Shown here: positions 24,596 through 35,631 of the stretch, in pieces
How the letters are laid out: the number at the start of each line of letters is the position of its first letter
Numbering within the stretch: the first letter of the stretch is position 1
Origin: Mangrovibacter phragmitis
GTDB taxonomy: Bacteria; Pseudomonadota; Gammaproteobacteria; Enterobacterales; Enterobacteriaceae
DNA length: 64,000 nucleotides
Reading direction: 5' to 3'
Assembly: GCF_001655675.1 (NCBI RefSeq)
Contig: NZ_LYRP01000001.1
Location: 248,001-312,000 of the forward strand
Notes under the pieces: model-generated
The model's database searches: none
What the model was told of the DNA's origin: nothing
Seen by the model: the letters and a program-made list of their open reading frames with translations, nothing else
Program-made: the position numbers and the translations under genes

Positions 24596-25660
24596 TTAAG
24601 CGGAAGGTGTATTGGTCTGTTTACTGCGTTGCAATGTTGCACGAACCTCACTTATCAGTTCGCGGCGGAAATCGCCCAGTTTCGGTTTATCGCCTGTCCA
24701 CGGGAGTGGGCGGCATAACTCCATGGTTTTTATTCCCAACCGGGCGGTCAACAGGCCAACGCCAATGCCCTGGGCAGCCCGGGCAGAAAGGCGTGCTGCC
24801 AGGTCCTGAGACATCCAGTCCATCCCCACTTCACGTACCAGTTCACTTGCTCCGGCGAAGGCAATATTCAGCAATACCATGCGAAACAGGCGGATACGGC
24901 TGAAGTACCCCAGTTCGATACCGTACAACCCCGCAATGTGGTTAATCAGCCGGATATTGCGCCAGGCCACAAACGCCATATCAACCAGTGCAAGTGGGCT
25001 GACTGCAATCATCAGCGAAGACTGCGCCGCTGAACGGCTGATGGCTTTACGCGCCTGGTTATCCAGAACCGGCTGTACCATTTGCCCGTACAGTGTGATG
25101 ACTTCTTTGTCATTATGGGTTTCATGTAACGCCGAATACCAACGCTGCATGGCTGGATGGCGCTGATCAATCCCGGCCTTACCGGCAAGTTTTTCACAAA
25201 ACACCCGTGCCTTGCCCGAAGCATAGCTGGTTAACATTTCGGCCGCTTCATGGCGTTCTTCGACTCGCTGGCGTAACTTCCATAACCTCCGCCATTCAGT
25301 TACCAGTGAACCGGCTCCCGCAACAACAATCAGCCCTCCCGCAGCGCAACCCCCCAGGCTTATCCAGTCCTGTGTGACCCAGGCATTGTGTGCCCATGTC
25401 ACTCCCTGCGCCACCACGCTCACGCCGAAAATAGCCAGACCAAGCCCGACCAGACGCCGCCATACGCTTTTTTTCGGTTGCAGTGCGCGGGAAACCAGTG
25501 CTTCGGCCTGCTGGGCTTCTTCGTTTTCCGGTTCATTTACTTGCACAGGTTCAAAGTTTTCAGCCACATCAAATACTTTGGCCGGGCGCACCGTTGCTTC
25601 TGCCTTCTGCACTGGTTTTTCCTGGGAAAAATCAATGCGCGGTTTTATTGGTTCACTCAT
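24596..25660 (-). CDS. ycjF: YcjF, DUF697 inner-membrane protein of the Psp region
   Basis: A 354-residue membrane protein with a proline/glutamate-rich cytoplasmic N-terminus (about 1-65), two helices near 70-90 and 100-120 ([32 protein letters not shown]), and a C-terminal DUF697-type region ([35 protein letters not shown]). Function unknown; co-regulated with psp genes in E. coli. It overlaps ycjX by 4 bp (ATGA) and is last in the psp transcription unit. Confidence 0.92.
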   Translation of the reverse strand: MSEPIKPRIDFSQEKPVQKAEATVRPAKVFDVAENFEPVQVNEPENEEAQQAEALVSRALQPKKSVWRRLVGLGLAIFGVSVVAQGVTWAHNAWVTQDWISLGGCAAGGLIVVAGAGSLVTEWRRLWKLRQRVEERHEAAEMLTSYASGKARVFCEKLAGKAGIDQRHPAMQRWYSALHETHNDKEVITLYGQMVQPVLDNQARKAISRSAAQSSLMIAVSPLALVDMAFVAWRNIRLINHIAGLYGIELGYFSRIRLFRMVLLNIAFAGASELVREVGMDWMSQDLAARLSARAAQGIGVGLLTARLGIKTMELCRPLPWTGDKPKLGDFRRELISEVRATLQRSKQTNTPSA

Positions 25661-27054
25661 CGCAGCTTGTCTCCTATCAGGAACTCCATCGCAGCATCCA
25701 GCCGAATATGCGGTAAAGGGTTGTCAATATCCATGGGTAGCGGGCGAAATTGCTCAAAAGAGAACCCCTGCTGTTCCCAGAAAGCATTACCAGGCAAACG
25801 TGACGGCACTTCTCCTGGGAAGAATGTCAACGGTGTACCATCAGATAACCGGTGACCCTGTAACGCTGGAACTTTTTCGCCCTGATAATCCACCAACCCG
25901 GCAGTAGTTGCCTGAACAGATGCCAGCCCCATGCACTCCATTTTAATGCCTTCAAACGCAGCATTCTGCCAGGCATCCTGCACCAGTTGCTGGAGCAGGC
26001 TGACCAGGTTGGCATGCTGGTCATGGGTGACATGGTCTGCCTTGGTTGCCGCAAATAACAGCTTATCAATGACTGGTGAAAATAATCGCCGGTACAGTGT
26101 GCGCTGCCCGTAATGAAAGCTCTGCATTAATTGCGTTAGTGCGAGGCGCATGTCGTTAAACGCCTGCGGCCCGCTATTAAGTGGCTGCAGGCAATCAACC
26201 AGCACAATTTGCCGGTCAAACCGGATAAAGTGTTCCCGGTAAAAACCGCGAACTACATGCTGGCAATAATAGTCGTAGCGGGCCCGCAACATGCCTGCAT
26301 TGGTTTGTTTCCCTGCCTGAGCAATGACATGGTCACCCAGGTTATCTACATCAGGCCAGGGGAAAAACTGCAATGCGGGAGCACCAGACATTTCGCCAGG
26401 CAGGACAAAACGCCCGGGCTGAATAAAGTGCAGGCCAGCCTGTTTACAGGCATGCAGATAATCAGTCCAGGCTGTGGCTATTTCTGCAAGGTGTTTTTCA
26501 TCCGCCGGCGCGTTCGGGTCCAGGTCTTGCGACAAGGCCTGCCACTTTGCCGCCATCTCACCTCTGGCTCCTTTCAGCAGCCCTGTCATTTGGCGCGACC
26601 AGGCAGCATAGTCCAGCCCCAACATGGGAAGATCCAGTAACCATTCCCCCGGGTAATCCACGATATCGAGATACAGTGTGGCATTTTCTTTAAAATGCCG
26701 CATAACGCTGGTAGCTGAACGAAAACGAAGTGCAAGACGGATTTCGCTGACACCACGGGTTGGTGTGGGCCAGGCTGGAGGGCTGCCATAAAGCTGTGCA
26801 ATCCCTTCATCATAGGTAAAGCGTGGAATACCCAAATTTTGCTGTGGTACCCGGCGGGCACCATACAGGCGCCCTTCCCGCGCAGCATTAAGCAAAGGCA
26901 GACGCGCGCCGGTTTGAATATTAAGTAATTGGTTAACGAAGGCAGTAATAAAAGCGGTTTTACCGCTACGGCTTAGCCCTGTGACAGCAAGGCGCAGGTG
27001 CCGGTCTGCTCCCCGGTTGACCAGAGCCTGAAACTCATTTTTTATTCGCTTCAT
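25657..27054 (-). CDS. ycjX: YcjX, P-loop NTPase-like protein of the Psp region
   Basis: A 465-residue protein with an N-terminal P-loop ([23 protein letters not shown], residues about 20-42) and the switch-like [13 protein letters not shown]. It resembles dynamin-type or Ras-like GTPases; crystal structures of a homologue support GTP binding. The precise role in envelope stress is unknown. The longer frame from 27108 was rejected because the E. coli protein begins MKRLKSEL and this one has MKRIKNEF at 27054, giving exactly 465 residues. Translationally coupled to ycjF. Confidence 0.93.
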   Translation of the reverse strand: MKRIKNEFQALVNRGADRHLRLAVTGLSRSGKTAFITAFVNQLLNIQTGARLPLLNAAREGRLYGARRVPQQNLGIPRFTYDEGIAQLYGSPPAWPTPTRGVSEIRLALRFRSATSVMRHFKENATLYLDIVDYPGEWLLDLPMLGLDYAAWSRQMTGLLKGARGEMAAKWQALSQDLDPNAPADEKHLAEIATAWTDYLHACKQAGLHFIQPGRFVLPGEMSGAPALQFFPWPDVDNLGDHVIAQAGKQTNAGMLRARYDYYCQHVVRGFYREHFIRFDRQIVLVDCLQPLNSGPQAFNDMRLALTQLMQSFHYGQRTLYRRLFSPVIDKLLFAATKADHVTHDQHANLVSLLQQLVQDAWQNAAFEGIKMECMGLASVQATTAGLVDYQGEKVPALQGHRLSDGTPLTFFPGEVPSRLPGNAFWEQQGFSFEQFRPLPMDIDNPLPHIRLDAAMEFLIGDKLR

Positions 27055-27254
27055 AACATTCCTGTTATTTGCCAGTACACCCTTTGCCTGCTGCAAAGGC
27101 ACCTGCATCTCATTGATTTAGATGGCGACCATTGACGACCAGGAGAAATAATAATCATACTGCTAATGACAAACACCAAACAAAATCAAGGTACTGACCA
27201 CAGTATATACATGAACACCAGCCACTACACTGCCGGGGATTTACCCACCGGAGT

Positions 27255-27485
27255 TTATACATCAGGGTTATTATGCCAGCGTTGGGTGAATTTTTTCGCG
27301 CAAGTGCGTAACACAGGCTCCAGGGCAACGCCCAACAACAGCCGCAAGGGTTTGTGGGCCACCCGGCTAATCACCAGAGTGGCAACTCCGGCAGGCACAA
27401 AACGTAACGCGACCGTCGTGGCTAACATGGCCAGAGGTGCCAGGCGGCGATAGCCTGGCTCTGGTGTGCTGTTTACGGTTTTCAT
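27255..27485 (-). CDS. pspD: Phage shock protein D
   Basis: A 76-residue peripheral membrane protein (MKTVNSTPEPGYRRLAPLAM ... FTQRWHNNPDV) matching E. coli PspD, with hydrophobic segments about 16-28 and 30-50. Role in the phage shock response is unclear. Its start overlaps the pspC stop by 4 bp. No pspE follows: the next gene on the strand, after a 200-base gap, is ycjX. Confidence 0.88.
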   Translation of the reverse strand: MKTVNSTPEPGYRRLAPLAMLATTVALRFVPAGVATLVISRVAHKPLRLLLGVALEPVLRTCAKKFTQRWHNNPDV

Positions 27486-27841
27486 AGCTGACGAAACCGA
27501 CTACGCAAAGTAAAGGAATCCGAGGTAATATAACGCTCCATTGCCTGTAGCCGCCTTTCACTTTCGCCAAGTAATTGATCAGCCTGTGCCAGCAGATGAT
27601 GGTTGTCAGGTACCGGCTCCTGTTCGTCCTGCAAGCCTTCAGGTCGCGGGTCTAATGCAAATGTTAACGCGATATAGGCCACCACGACAAAAAAGAACAG
27701 ACCAAAAAACAGCGACAATACCGTTATTGCCCGCACCAGCTTTACTGGTACGTCAAGGTATTCAGCAATCCCGGCACAGACCCCTTTAATCATCCCTTGT
27801 TGTGGGTTGCGCCAGAGTTTGCGTTTATGAAATGCGGCCAT
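27482..27841 (-). CDS. pspC: Phage shock protein C
   Basis: A 119-residue inner-membrane protein. The PspC domain KLWRNPQQGMIKGVCAGIAEYLDVPVKL-type sequence (residues about 8-35) precedes a membrane helix (about 39-62), then a cytoplasmic/periplasmic coiled tail ending TSDSFTLRSRFRQL, conserved to the last residue in E. coli. With PspB it senses secretin mislocalisation and releases PspA from PspF. Start at 27841 chosen over 27856 because it gives MAAFHKRKLW; ATG overlaps the pspB stop by one base (TAATG). Confidence 0.94.
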   Translation of the reverse strand: MAAFHKRKLWRNPQQGMIKGVCAGIAEYLDVPVKLVRAITVLSLFFGLFFFVVVAYIALTFALDPRPEGLQDEQEPVPDNHHLLAQADQLLGESERRLQAMERYITSDSFTLRSRFRQL

Positions 27842-28068
27842 TAACGTTCCCTCCATCCAGGATGTTCAGCATCCAGTATTTGTTCCAGTGCCTGTATCCG
27901 GTCCTGCATACGCCTTGCCTCTCCCGTAAGTTGTTGCAAGCGTTGTTGCTCATTATTTGATAAAACACTTTCGCCTTTGTCACGGTTGCTGTAGTGCAGC
28001 CACAGCCAAACGGGGGCGACAAACAACATAAAAATGGTTAACGGAATAGCCAGAAAAAGCGCGCTCAT
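27841..28068 (-). CDS. pspB: Phage shock protein B
   Basis: A 75-residue membrane protein: one N-terminal helix (SALFLAIPLTIFMLFVAPVWLWLHY) followed by a heptad-type cytoplasmic coil (EQQRLQQLTGEARRMQDRIQALEQIL) and a C-terminal HPGWRER as in E. coli. Acts with PspC as sensor and binds PspA under stress. GGAGAA ribosome site upstream; coupled to pspC. Confidence 0.95.
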   Translation of the reverse strand: MSALFLAIPLTIFMLFVAPVWLWLHYSNRDKGESVLSNNEQQRLQQLTGEARRMQDRIQALEQILDAEHPGWRER

Positions 28069-28118
28069 TGGTTCTCCTTACTATATGAATGACGCTCACA
28101 CAGGGTATCTGCGTGCAA

Positions 28119-28790
28119 TCAGGCATTGTTGTCTTTGTTCATTTTGGCTTTCAGTGCCGCGATTTGTGCGCTGATTTCATCATCGGCTTTTAATTCTGCA
28201 AATTCCTGATCAAGGCTTTTACTTTTGCCAAACCGGTGGCTTTCCGCTTCTGCCTCCATCTGATCGATGCGGCGTTCAAACGCATCAAAACGCGCCATTG
28301 CTTCATCCAGTTTTCCGGTATCAAGCTGACGACGAACATCACGTGAGGAAGCCGCTGCCTGATGGCGCAAAGCCAGGGCTTGCTGGCGGGCCCGGGTTTC
28401 AGTCAGCTTATTTTCAAGCTCACCAATTTCTGTTTTCATGCGTAGCAAGGTTTCATCAATGTGCTCAACTTCGTTATTGAGGCTGGTAATAAGATCAGTG
28501 AGTTTCTGTTTTTCAATCAATGCCGCACGGGCCAGATCTTCTTTTTCTTTTCTCAGCGCCAGCTCGGCTTTTTCCTGCCACTCCAGTTGGCGAGCCTGTG
28601 CCTGGTCAATACGGCGCGTCAGCTGTTTTTTCTCTGCCAGTGCGCGGGCAGATGTTGAACGTACTTCGACCAGCGTATCTTCCATTTCCTGAATCATCAG
28701 CCGTACTAATTTTTGTGGATCTTCTGCTTTTTCCAGTAAGGAGTTGATGTTGGCATTAATGATGTCAGTAAAGCGCGAAAAAATTCCCAT
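28119..28790 (-). CDS. pspA: Phage shock protein A (ESCRT-III/Vipp1 family)
   Basis: A 223-residue, almost fully helical protein. In rest it binds and inhibits PspF; under membrane stress it assembles on the inner membrane and limits proton leakage. The N-terminal amphipathic helix ([25 protein letters not shown]), the [21 protein letters not shown] coiled-coil and a C-terminal [20 protein letters not shown] match E. coli PspA (222). Transcribed from a sigma-54 promoter activated by the divergent pspF product. Confidence 0.97.
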   Translation of the reverse strand: MGIFSRFTDIINANINSLLEKAEDPQKLVRLMIQEMEDTLVEVRSTSARALAEKKQLTRRIDQAQARQLEWQEKAELALRKEKEDLARAALIEKQKLTDLITSLNNEVEHIDETLLRMKTEIGELENKLTETRARQQALALRHQAAASSRDVRRQLDTGKLDEAMARFDAFERRIDQMEAEAESHRFGKSKSLDQEFAELKADDEISAQIAALKAKMNKDNNA

Positions 28791-28927
28791 TTAAATCTCC
28801 TTAACCTGCCAGACTGAACATAGACAGGTTTCTGTGTTGTGCCAGAACAGGCTGGCATGCCTTTGACTGAGCTCTGGTATTCGCTATACCACCGCGATTA
28901 CTCTTCTGCTGTACCCTGTGGGTATTA

Positions 28928-28942
28928 CAAATTGCGTGCCAA
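28928..28942 (-). promoter_or_regulatory. Sigma-54 promoter of pspA
   Basis: On the minus strand TTGGCACGCAATTTG has the -24 (TGGCAC) and -12 elements of a sigma-54 promoter and agrees with the E. coli pspA promoter. It lies about 140 bases before the pspA start. Confidence 0.88.
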
Positions 28943-28944
28943 CA

Positions 28945-28957
28945 TATCAACACATTG
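28945..28957. promoter_or_regulatory. IHF site between pspA promoter and pspF
   Basis: TATCAA-caca-TTG fits the IHF consensus WATCAANNNNTTR completely. It is just upstream of the sigma-54 promoter, where IHF bends DNA to bring PspF to the polymerase in E. coli. Confidence 0.7.
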
Positions 28958-29040
28958 AAATAAAACATTTTTAATTATTTTACCTGCCAGGCAGAACTGG
29001 CTATAGTGGTTAAATACACCACCAAGTAGTGAATTTGACC

Positions 29041-30030
29041 ATGACAGATGAGAAGGATAACCTGGTTGGCGAGTCCAATAACTTTCTTGAGGTGCTGGAG
29101 CATGCCTCACGCCTGGCTCAATTGAACAAACCCGTTTTGGTAGTTGGTGAACGGGGAACCGGTAAGGAGTTAGTTGCTCACCGGATTCATTACTTATCAC
29201 CGCGCTGGCAAGGGCCATTTGTTTCACTCAACTGTTCGGCCCTTAATGAAAATTTACTGGATTCAGAGCTTTTTGGTCATGAGGCAGGTGCATTTACTGG
29301 GGCGCAAAAACGCCATCCCGGCAGGTTTGAACGCGCCGAAGGTGGAACGCTTTTTCTCGACGAATTAGCGACGGCTCCCATGCAGGTTCAGGAAAAACTG
29401 TTGCGGGTTATTGAGTACGGAGAGCTGGAACGTGTCGGTGGAACCCAGCCGCTCAAGGTTGATGTCAGACTGGTTTGTGCCACAAATGCCGACTTACCCG
29501 CGATGGCACACAGCGGACAGTTCAGAGCCGACCTGCTCGACCGTCTGGCATTTGATGTTGTTACTCTGCCCCCTTTACGCCAGCGTCAGTCCGATATTTT
29601 ATTGCTGGCTCAACACTTTGCCATCCAAATGTGCCGGGAAATGGGCTTACCATTATTTGCCGGCTTTAGCGAACAGGCCGAGTCACAGTTACTGGCCTGG
29701 CCCTGGCCGGGTAATATTCGTGAATTGAAGAATGTTGTTGAACGCTCGGTTTACCGTCATGGTTCAAACCCCGAAGAGCTCGATAATATTGTCTTCAACC
29801 CTTTTTCAGGTTCCGGTTCGCAGTTAGCCGGGGAAGAGCCTGCCATATCACCAGCGCTTTCAGTACCGGTGTTACCCATAGATTTACGGGCCTTTCAGTT
29901 GCAACAAGAAAAAAGTCTGGTGCTAACAAGCCTGCAACAAACCCGTTTTAACCAGAAAATGGCGGCGGAAAAGTTGGGGTTAACCTACCACCAATTACGT
30001 GCTTTGCTCAAAAAACATCAAATCCACTAG
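29041..30030 (+). CDS. pspF: Psp operon activator PspF
   Basis: A 329-residue sigma-54 enhancer-binding protein with no receiver domain. AAA+ motifs: Walker A GERGTGKE at 36-43, the sigma-54-contact loop GAFTGA at 83-88, Walker B GGTLFLDELA, and a C-terminal Fis-type helix-turn-helix (NQKMAAEKLGLTYHQLRALLKKH). PspA inhibits it by binding the AAA+ domain. Divergent from pspA. ATG at 29041 preferred by homology (E. coli MAEYKDNLLGE); an in-frame GTG lies 12 bases upstream. Confidence 0.96.
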   Translation: MTDEKDNLVGESNNFLEVLEHASRLAQLNKPVLVVGERGTGKELVAHRIHYLSPRWQGPFVSLNCSALNENLLDSELFGHEAGAFTGAQKRHPGRFERAEGGTLFLDELATAPMQVQEKLLRVIEYGELERVGGTQPLKVDVRLVCATNADLPAMAHSGQFRADLLDRLAFDVVTLPPLRQRQSDILLLAQHFAIQMCREMGLPLFAGFSEQAESQLLAWPWPGNIRELKNVVERSVYRHGSNPEELDNIVFNPFSGSGSQLAGEEPAISPALSVPVLPIDLRAFQLQQEKSLVLTSLQQTRFNQKMAAEKLGLTYHQLRALLKKHQIH

Positions 30031-30128
30031 CCCGTTGGCGATATTTACAGCAAACATTCCGACATTTTTTGGGATGGCGTTAAGAGTGCGATACACTTAA
30101 GTTCTTAGTTATCGTGACCCAAAAAAAT

Positions 30129-31766
30129 ATGCGCTCATTTCTCGTTTCATTGCTGGCCCTGCTGGGTTCTCTTAGCAGTACAGCTTATGCTACGTCACAG
30201 GACTCACCGCCAGACATTCACCAGAGCGGTTTTGTCTATTGTGCCAATGGCCAGGTTAATACCTTCAATCCGCAAAAAGTCAGTGAAGGTCTAACGGTGG
30301 ATACCCTTGCGGCTCAACTTTATGACCGGTTACTTGATGTGGACCCTTACACTTACCGACTGGTGCCAGAACTCGCACAAAGTTGGGAAGTGCTGGATAA
30401 TGGTGCCACCTTCCGCTTTCATTTACGCCATGATGTGGCTTTCCAGACTACTGCATGGTTTACGCCAACCCGCAATTTGAATGCGGATGATGTTGTGTTC
30501 AGTTTTAAACGCATCTTCGACAAGAACGACCCCTGGCATAGTGTCAATGGCGATAACTACCCCTATTTCGACAGCCTTCAGTTTGCTGATACCATTGAAA
30601 GTATTCGTAAGCTTGATAATTACACCGTTGAGTTTCGTCTTAAGCGCCCGGATGCTTCATTTTTATGGCACCTTGCCACGCACTATGCATCAGTAATGTC
30701 TGCGGAATATGCTCACAAGCTGGAAAATGCAGGTAAACAGGAGTTAATTGACCGCCTGCCGGTGGGGACCGGGCCGTTTAAACTCACTGAGTATCGCGCT
30801 GGGCAATTTATCCGCCTGGCACGGCATGAACATTACTGGCGCGGCGAGCCTAAAATGCCCCAGGTGGTGATTGATATGGGCTCTGGTGGTACCGGGCGTA
30901 TGTCCCGTCTGCTCACTGGGGAATGCGATGTCCTTGCCTGGCCTGCTGCCAGCCAGTTGACCATTTTGCGTGATGACCCGCGTCTGCGCCTGACCTTACG
31001 CCCCGGGATGAATATTGCATTCCTGGCGTTCAATACCAACAAACCACCACTAAATAACCCGGCAGTTCGGCATGCTCTGTCGCTATCGATTAATAACCAA
31101 CGCCTGATGCAGTCAATTTATTATGGTACGGCAGAAACAGCAGCCTCCATTCTGCCGCGTGCATCCTGGGCGTATGACAGTAGTTCCAAAATTACGGAAT
31201 ACAACCCGGAAAAATCACGTCAGCAACTGGAAGCACTGGGTATCAAAAATCTGACATTACAGCTTTGGGTACCAACCACTTCCCAACCCTGGAACCCCAG
31301 CCCACTTAAAACGGCTGAACTGATTCAGGCAGATATGGCACAAGTTGGCGTGAAGGTGATTATTCGTGCGGTTGAAGGTCGTTTCCAGGAAGCCCGGTTA
31401 ATGGATATGAGCCACGACCTGACATTAACCGGTTGGGCAACGGACAGTAATGATCCGGACAGTTTCTTCCGACCGTTACTAAGTTGTGCCGCAAGCCGTT
31501 CACAAACCAATTTTTCTCACTGGTGTAACCGGGATTTTGATGCTGTGTTACAGCAGGCTCTGGACTCCTCCCAGCTTTCATCGCGCATTGAAGCCTACCG
31601 TCAGGCTCAGCAGATTCTGGCACAGGAGCTTCCGGTTTTACCGCTGGCTTCTTCACTGCGTTTACAGGCCTATCGGTATGATATGAAAGGACTGGTGCTA
31701 AGCCCCTTTGGCAGTGCTTCATTTGCCGGAGTCTGGCGTGAAACCCCTGAGGTGAAAAAACCATGA
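30129..31766 (+). CDS. sapA: Peptide ABC transporter periplasmic binding protein SapA
   Basis: A 545-residue OppA/DppA-type binding protein, first of sapABCDF. The Sap system is linked to resistance to antimicrobial peptides in Salmonella and Haemophilus and to putrescine export in E. coli. Signal peptide [21 protein letters not shown]; mature hallmarks [40 protein letters not shown] and [24 protein letters not shown] match E. coli SapA. Neither candidate start (ATG 30129, GTG 30114) has a clear ribosome site; 30129 was chosen by homology. The stop overlaps sapB by 4 bp. Confidence 0.94.
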   Translation: MRSFLVSLLALLGSLSSTAYATSQDSPPDIHQSGFVYCANGQVNTFNPQKVSEGLTVDTLAAQLYDRLLDVDPYTYRLVPELAQSWEVLDNGATFRFHLRHDVAFQTTAWFTPTRNLNADDVVFSFKRIFDKNDPWHSVNGDNYPYFDSLQFADTIESIRKLDNYTVEFRLKRPDASFLWHLATHYASVMSAEYAHKLENAGKQELIDRLPVGTGPFKLTEYRAGQFIRLARHEHYWRGEPKMPQVVIDMGSGGTGRMSRLLTGECDVLAWPAASQLTILRDDPRLRLTLRPGMNIAFLAFNTNKPPLNNPAVRHALSLSINNQRLMQSIYYGTAETAASILPRASWAYDSSSKITEYNPEKSRQQLEALGIKNLTLQLWVPTTSQPWNPSPLKTAELIQADMAQVGVKVIIRAVEGRFQEARLMDMSHDLTLTGWATDSNDPDSFFRPLLSCAASRSQTNFSHWCNRDFDAVLQQALDSSQLSSRIEAYRQAQQILAQELPVLPLASSLRLQAYRYDMKGLVLSPFGSASFAGVWRETPEVKKP

Positions 31767-32728
31767 TTATTTTCACATTGCGCCGCTTGTTATTACTGAT
31801 AGTGACCTTGTTTTTACTTTCATTTGTGGGGTTCAGCCTGAGTTATTTCACTCCCCATGCGCCACTACAGGGAGCCTCGGTGTGGAATGCCTGGCTATTT
31901 TGGTTCAACAGTTTAATCCACTGGGATTTTGGTGTTTCCAGTATTAATGGTCAGTCAATTAATGAACAACTTGCCGAAGTTTTTCCGGCGACCCTTGAAT
32001 TATGCATTTTGTCATTCGGTCTGGCACTGGTAGTCGGTATCCCGTTGGGTATGCTCGCTGGTGTCACTCGTTATAAATGGCAGGACAACCTTATTTCAAC
32101 TTTGGCGCTTATAGGATTCTCCATTCCGGTGTTCTGGCTTGCGCTATTGCTGACTTTATTTTTCTCACTTACGTTAGGCTGGTTACCTGTCTCGGGACGA
32201 ATAGATTTGCTCTATCAGGTCAAAGATGTAACAGGTTTTGCATTAATTGATGCCTGGCTTTCAGATTCACCTTATCGCACTCAGATGATTATGAGTGTGC
32301 TACGTCATATGGTGCTGCCAGTTGCCACATTGACTCTCGCGCCTATGACTGAAGTGGTGCGCTTAATGCGCATCAGCACTATTGAGGTTTTCGATACCAA
32401 TTACATTAAAGCGGCGGCCACCCGCGGTGTGTCACGGTTTACCGTTCTGCACCGGCATGTACTGCATAATGCCCTTCCCCCGGTGATTCCCCGTTTGGGT
32501 TTGCAATTCTCCACTATGCTCACGCTCGCGATGATAACTGAAGTGGTCTTTAGCTGGCCGGGTCTGGGCCGCTGGTTGGTTAATGCCATTCGCCAACAAG
32601 ATTATGCCGCCATTTCTGCGGGGGTAATGGTCATTGGCTCATTAGTTATTATTGTCAATGTTGTTTCAGATATTCTGGGTGCGCTTGCCAACCCATTGAA
32701 GCATAAGGAATGGTATGCCCTACGATAA
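31763..32728 (+). CDS. sapB: Sap ABC transporter permease SapB
   Basis: A 321-residue inner-membrane permease of the DppB/OppB type with about six helices, starting [20 protein letters not shown]. The cytoplasmic EAA-type loop is seen in [30 protein letters not shown]. Same length as E. coli SapB. Overlaps sapA by 4 bp and sapC by 14 bp, so the operon is tightly coupled. Confidence 0.95.
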   Translation: MIIFTLRRLLLLIVTLFLLSFVGFSLSYFTPHAPLQGASVWNAWLFWFNSLIHWDFGVSSINGQSINEQLAEVFPATLELCILSFGLALVVGIPLGMLAGVTRYKWQDNLISTLALIGFSIPVFWLALLLTLFFSLTLGWLPVSGRIDLLYQVKDVTGFALIDAWLSDSPYRTQMIMSVLRHMVLPVATLTLAPMTEVVRLMRISTIEVFDTNYIKAAATRGVSRFTVLHRHVLHNALPPVIPRLGLQFSTMLTLAMITEVVFSWPGLGRWLVNAIRQQDYAAISAGVMVIGSLVIIVNVVSDILGALANPLKHKEWYALR

Positions 32729-33605
32729 TGTTTACAGCGAAAAGCGTCCACCAGGGCCGTTGCTGATTACCTGGCGAAAATTTTATGGTGATACGCCAGC
32801 AATGATTGGCCTGTATGGGTGTGGGGCATTATTGCTTTTGTGCCTGTTCGGCCGTGTTTTTGCCCCTTATGGTATTGACCAACAGTTTTTGGGCTATCAA
32901 TTATTGCCGCCGTCCTGGTCACGTTATGGTGATGTGTCTTTCTTTCTCGGCACTGATGATTTAGGGCGTGATGTGTTGAGCCGGCTGCTCAGTGGCGCAT
33001 TGCCCACTGTGGGGGGCGCGTTTGTAGTTACCCTGGCGGCAGCATTTTGCGGGCTGATCATGGGCGTGTTTGCCGGTTCAACTCATGGTCTGCGTTCTGC
33101 CGCGCTTAACCATATTCTGGACGCACTGCTGTCGATTCCGTCACTGTTACTGGCGATTATAGTTGTTGCTTTCGCCGGGCCACACTTGTTTCATGCCATG
33201 TTTGCAGTCTGGCTTGCCTTGTTACCACGTATGGTACGTTCCGTTTATCTGTTGGTGCATGATGAACTGGAAAAAGAGTATGTCATTGCTACACGGCTTG
33301 ATGGTGCTTCCACACTGAATATTCTGGTTTACTCAGTTATGCCAAATATTGCCGCCGGGTTGGTGGGGGAAGTCACCCGCGCTTTTTCTATTGCAATCCT
33401 GGATATTGCAGCGCTCGGTTTTCTCGACCTTGGCGCACAACTTCCTTCTCCAGAATGGGGAGCGATGCTGGGTGATGCACTTGAGTTGATCTACGTTGCC
33501 CCCTGGACCGTGATGTTGCCAGGCGCTGCTATCATGATAAGTGTCCTGTTGATTAACCTGCTGGGTGATGGTATTCGCCGCGCAATCATTTCAGGGGTGG
33601 AATAA
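32715..33605 (+). CDS. sapC: Sap ABC transporter permease SapC
   Basis: A 296-residue DppC/OppC-type permease. N-terminal cytoplasmic tail [16 protein letters not shown], first helix about 31-52, [19 protein letters not shown] as in the family, then the EAA loop [25 protein letters not shown]. Pairs with SapB to form the membrane pore. Stop overlaps the sapD ATG by one base (TAATG). Confidence 0.95.
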   Translation: MPYDNVYSEKRPPGPLLITWRKFYGDTPAMIGLYGCGALLLLCLFGRVFAPYGIDQQFLGYQLLPPSWSRYGDVSFFLGTDDLGRDVLSRLLSGALPTVGGAFVVTLAAAFCGLIMGVFAGSTHGLRSAALNHILDALLSIPSLLLAIIVVAFAGPHLFHAMFAVWLALLPRMVRSVYLLVHDELEKEYVIATRLDGASTLNILVYSVMPNIAAGLVGEVTRAFSIAILDIAALGFLDLGAQLPSPEWGAMLGDALELIYVAPWTVMLPGAAIMISVLLINLLGDGIRRAIISGVE

Positions 33606-34597
33606 TGCCATTATTGGATATACGCAATCTCACCATTGAATTGAAAACCAGCGAAGGCTGGGTTAAAGCGGTTGACCGGGTCAGCCTGACACTCAATGAA
33701 GGTGATGTCCGGGGTCTGGTTGGTGAGTCTGGCTCAGGTAAAAGTCTGATAGCCAAAGCATTGTGTGGTGTCACGAAAGATAACTGGCGAGTTACAGCTG
33801 ACCGTATGCGTTTTGACGATATCGATTTGATGCGCCTGTCATCAAGGGAACGTCGCAAACTTATCGGGCACAATGTTTCAATGATTTTTCAGGAGCCACA
33901 ATCCTGTCTTGACCCTTCGGAATCAATTGGCCGTCAGTTAATGCAAAATATTCCGGGGTGGACCTGGAAAGGCCGTTGGTGGAAACGGTTTGGCTGGCGT
34001 AAGCGCCGGGCTATCGAGTTGCTTCACCGCGTGGGAATTAAAGATCATAAAGATGCCATGCGCAGCTTTCCGTATGAATTAACGGAAGGTGAATGCCAGA
34101 AAGTGATGATTGCCATTGCCCTTGCTAACCAACCAAGACTTTTGATTGCGGATGAGCCAACTAATGCGATGGAACCCACCACACAGGCGCAAATTTTCCG
34201 GTTACTCAGCCGGCTAAACCAGAACAACAATACGACAATTTTGTTGATAAGCCATGACTTGCAAATGTTGAGCCAGTGGACAGACCGGATCATAGTAATG
34301 TATTGCGGGCAGACCGTGGAATCAGCACCCAGTGATGAACTGATTTCAATGCCTTACCATCCGTATACCCAGGCGCTGATTCGTGCTATTCCAGATTTCG
34401 GCAGTGCAATGCCGCATAAAAGCCGGCTGAACACCCTGCCGGGCGCCATTCCGCTACTGGAACATTTGCCTATTGGCTGTCGGCTTGGTCCACGCTGCCC
34501 TTACGCCCAGCGTGAATGTATTGAAACTCCACGCCTGACTGGAGCACGTAGCCGGCAATACGCATGCCACTTCCCGTTAAATATGGAGAGCCAGTAA
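33605..34597 (+). CDS. sapD: Sap ABC transporter ATPase SapD
   Basis: A 330-residue ATP-binding subunit. Walker A GESGSGKS at 40-47, Walker [13 protein letters not shown], and an atypical signature [10 protein letters not shown] in place of LSGGQ, which is also the E. coli SapD sequence. C-terminal oligopeptide-transporter extension with the cysteine motif [15 protein letters not shown] typical of the family. In E. coli SapD also affects Trk potassium uptake by supplying ATP binding. Confidence 0.95.
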   Translation: MPLLDIRNLTIELKTSEGWVKAVDRVSLTLNEGDVRGLVGESGSGKSLIAKALCGVTKDNWRVTADRMRFDDIDLMRLSSRERRKLIGHNVSMIFQEPQSCLDPSESIGRQLMQNIPGWTWKGRWWKRFGWRKRRAIELLHRVGIKDHKDAMRSFPYELTEGECQKVMIAIALANQPRLLIADEPTNAMEPTTQAQIFRLLSRLNQNNNTTILLISHDLQMLSQWTDRIIVMYCGQTVESAPSDELISMPYHPYTQALIRAIPDFGSAMPHKSRLNTLPGAIPLLEHLPIGCRLGPRCPYAQRECIETPRLTGARSRQYACHFPLNMESQ

Positions 34598-34599
34598 TT

Positions 34600-35409
34600 A
34601 TGGTGGAAACATTACTCGAAGTCAGAAACCTGAGTAAAACTTTCCGCTACCGCACAGGAATGTTTCACCGGCAACTGGTTGAAGCGGTTAAACCACTGAG
34701 TTTTATGCTCAGGGAGCGGCAAACGCTGGCTATTATTGGCGAGAATGGTTCGGGAAAATCAACCCTGGCAAAAATGCTGGCGGGGATGGTGGAACCAACC
34801 GCCGGTGAAGTGGTGATTAATGACCACCTATTGCATTATGGCGATTATGCCTGGCGCTGCCAGCAAATACGCATGATCTTTCAGGATCCGTCCACCTCGC
34901 TCAATCCGCGCCAACGGGTTTCCCAAATACTGGATTTCCCCTTACGCCTGAATACGGAGTTAGAGCCAGAGGCGCGCCGTAAACAGATAGTGGAAACACT
35001 ACGTATGGTTGGATTGTTACCGGATCACGCCAGCTACTACCCGCATATGCTTGCTCCCGGGCAAAAACAGCGCCTGGGTCTGGCCCGTGCGTTAATTCTC
35101 CGGCCAAAAGTGATTATTGCTGATGAAGCACTGGCATCTCTGGATATGTCTATGCGTTCTCAGTTGATTAACCTCATGCTGGAATTGCAAGAGAAACAAG
35201 GTATTTCATATATTTATGTTACTCAGCATATAGGCATGATGAAACACATTAGTGATCAGGTAATGGTGATGCAGCATGGCGAAGTCGTTGAGCGTGGCAG
35301 TACCGCAGATGTGCTTGCATCGCCATTGCATGAGCTGACCCGCAGGCTTATCGCCAGCCATTTTGGGGAAGCACTGACTGCAGATGCCTGGCGTAAAGAC
35401 AAAAAATAG
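34600..35409 (+). CDS. sapF: Sap ABC transporter ATPase SapF
   Basis: A 269-residue ATP-binding subunit, partner of SapD. Walker A GENGSGKS at 47-54, MIFQDPSTSLNPRQRVSQ at the Q-loop, signature LAPGQKQRLGLARAL, Walker B VIIADEALASLDMSMR. Start at 34600 (MVETLLEVRNLSKTF) rather than the upstream frame start inside sapD, because GGAGA precedes it at a good distance and E. coli SapF starts MIETLLEV. Last gene of the operon; E. coli also places fabI next. Confidence 0.96.
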   Translation: MVETLLEVRNLSKTFRYRTGMFHRQLVEAVKPLSFMLRERQTLAIIGENGSGKSTLAKMLAGMVEPTAGEVVINDHLLHYGDYAWRCQQIRMIFQDPSTSLNPRQRVSQILDFPLRLNTELEPEARRKQIVETLRMVGLLPDHASYYPHMLAPGQKQRLGLARALILRPKVIIADEALASLDMSMRSQLINLMLELQEKQGISYIYVTQHIGMMKHISDQVMVMQHGEVVERGSTADVLASPLHELTRRLIASHFGEALTADAWRKDKK

Positions 35410-35631
35410 CTCAGCAAGGTTTATATACGCGCTGGTTGGATGAGGCGCTATGCTATTGAGTGATATACTGCGCCAGCGTTATGCGGCCTGCTCCGCGTGC
35501 CCGCCAAATAGTTAGATAGTTATGTTGTGATTGGTGCGCTATAACTTCGGGCTGATTTCGAATAATTGAAAAAATTGCTTTTAATAAATTGAATTTAAAG
35601 CAAATAAGTACTGACAATAAGGATTAAAACT

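Noticed and set aside
27166-27453. 95-residue plus-strand ORF over pspD
   Set aside because: Mirror of pspD; no ribosome site.
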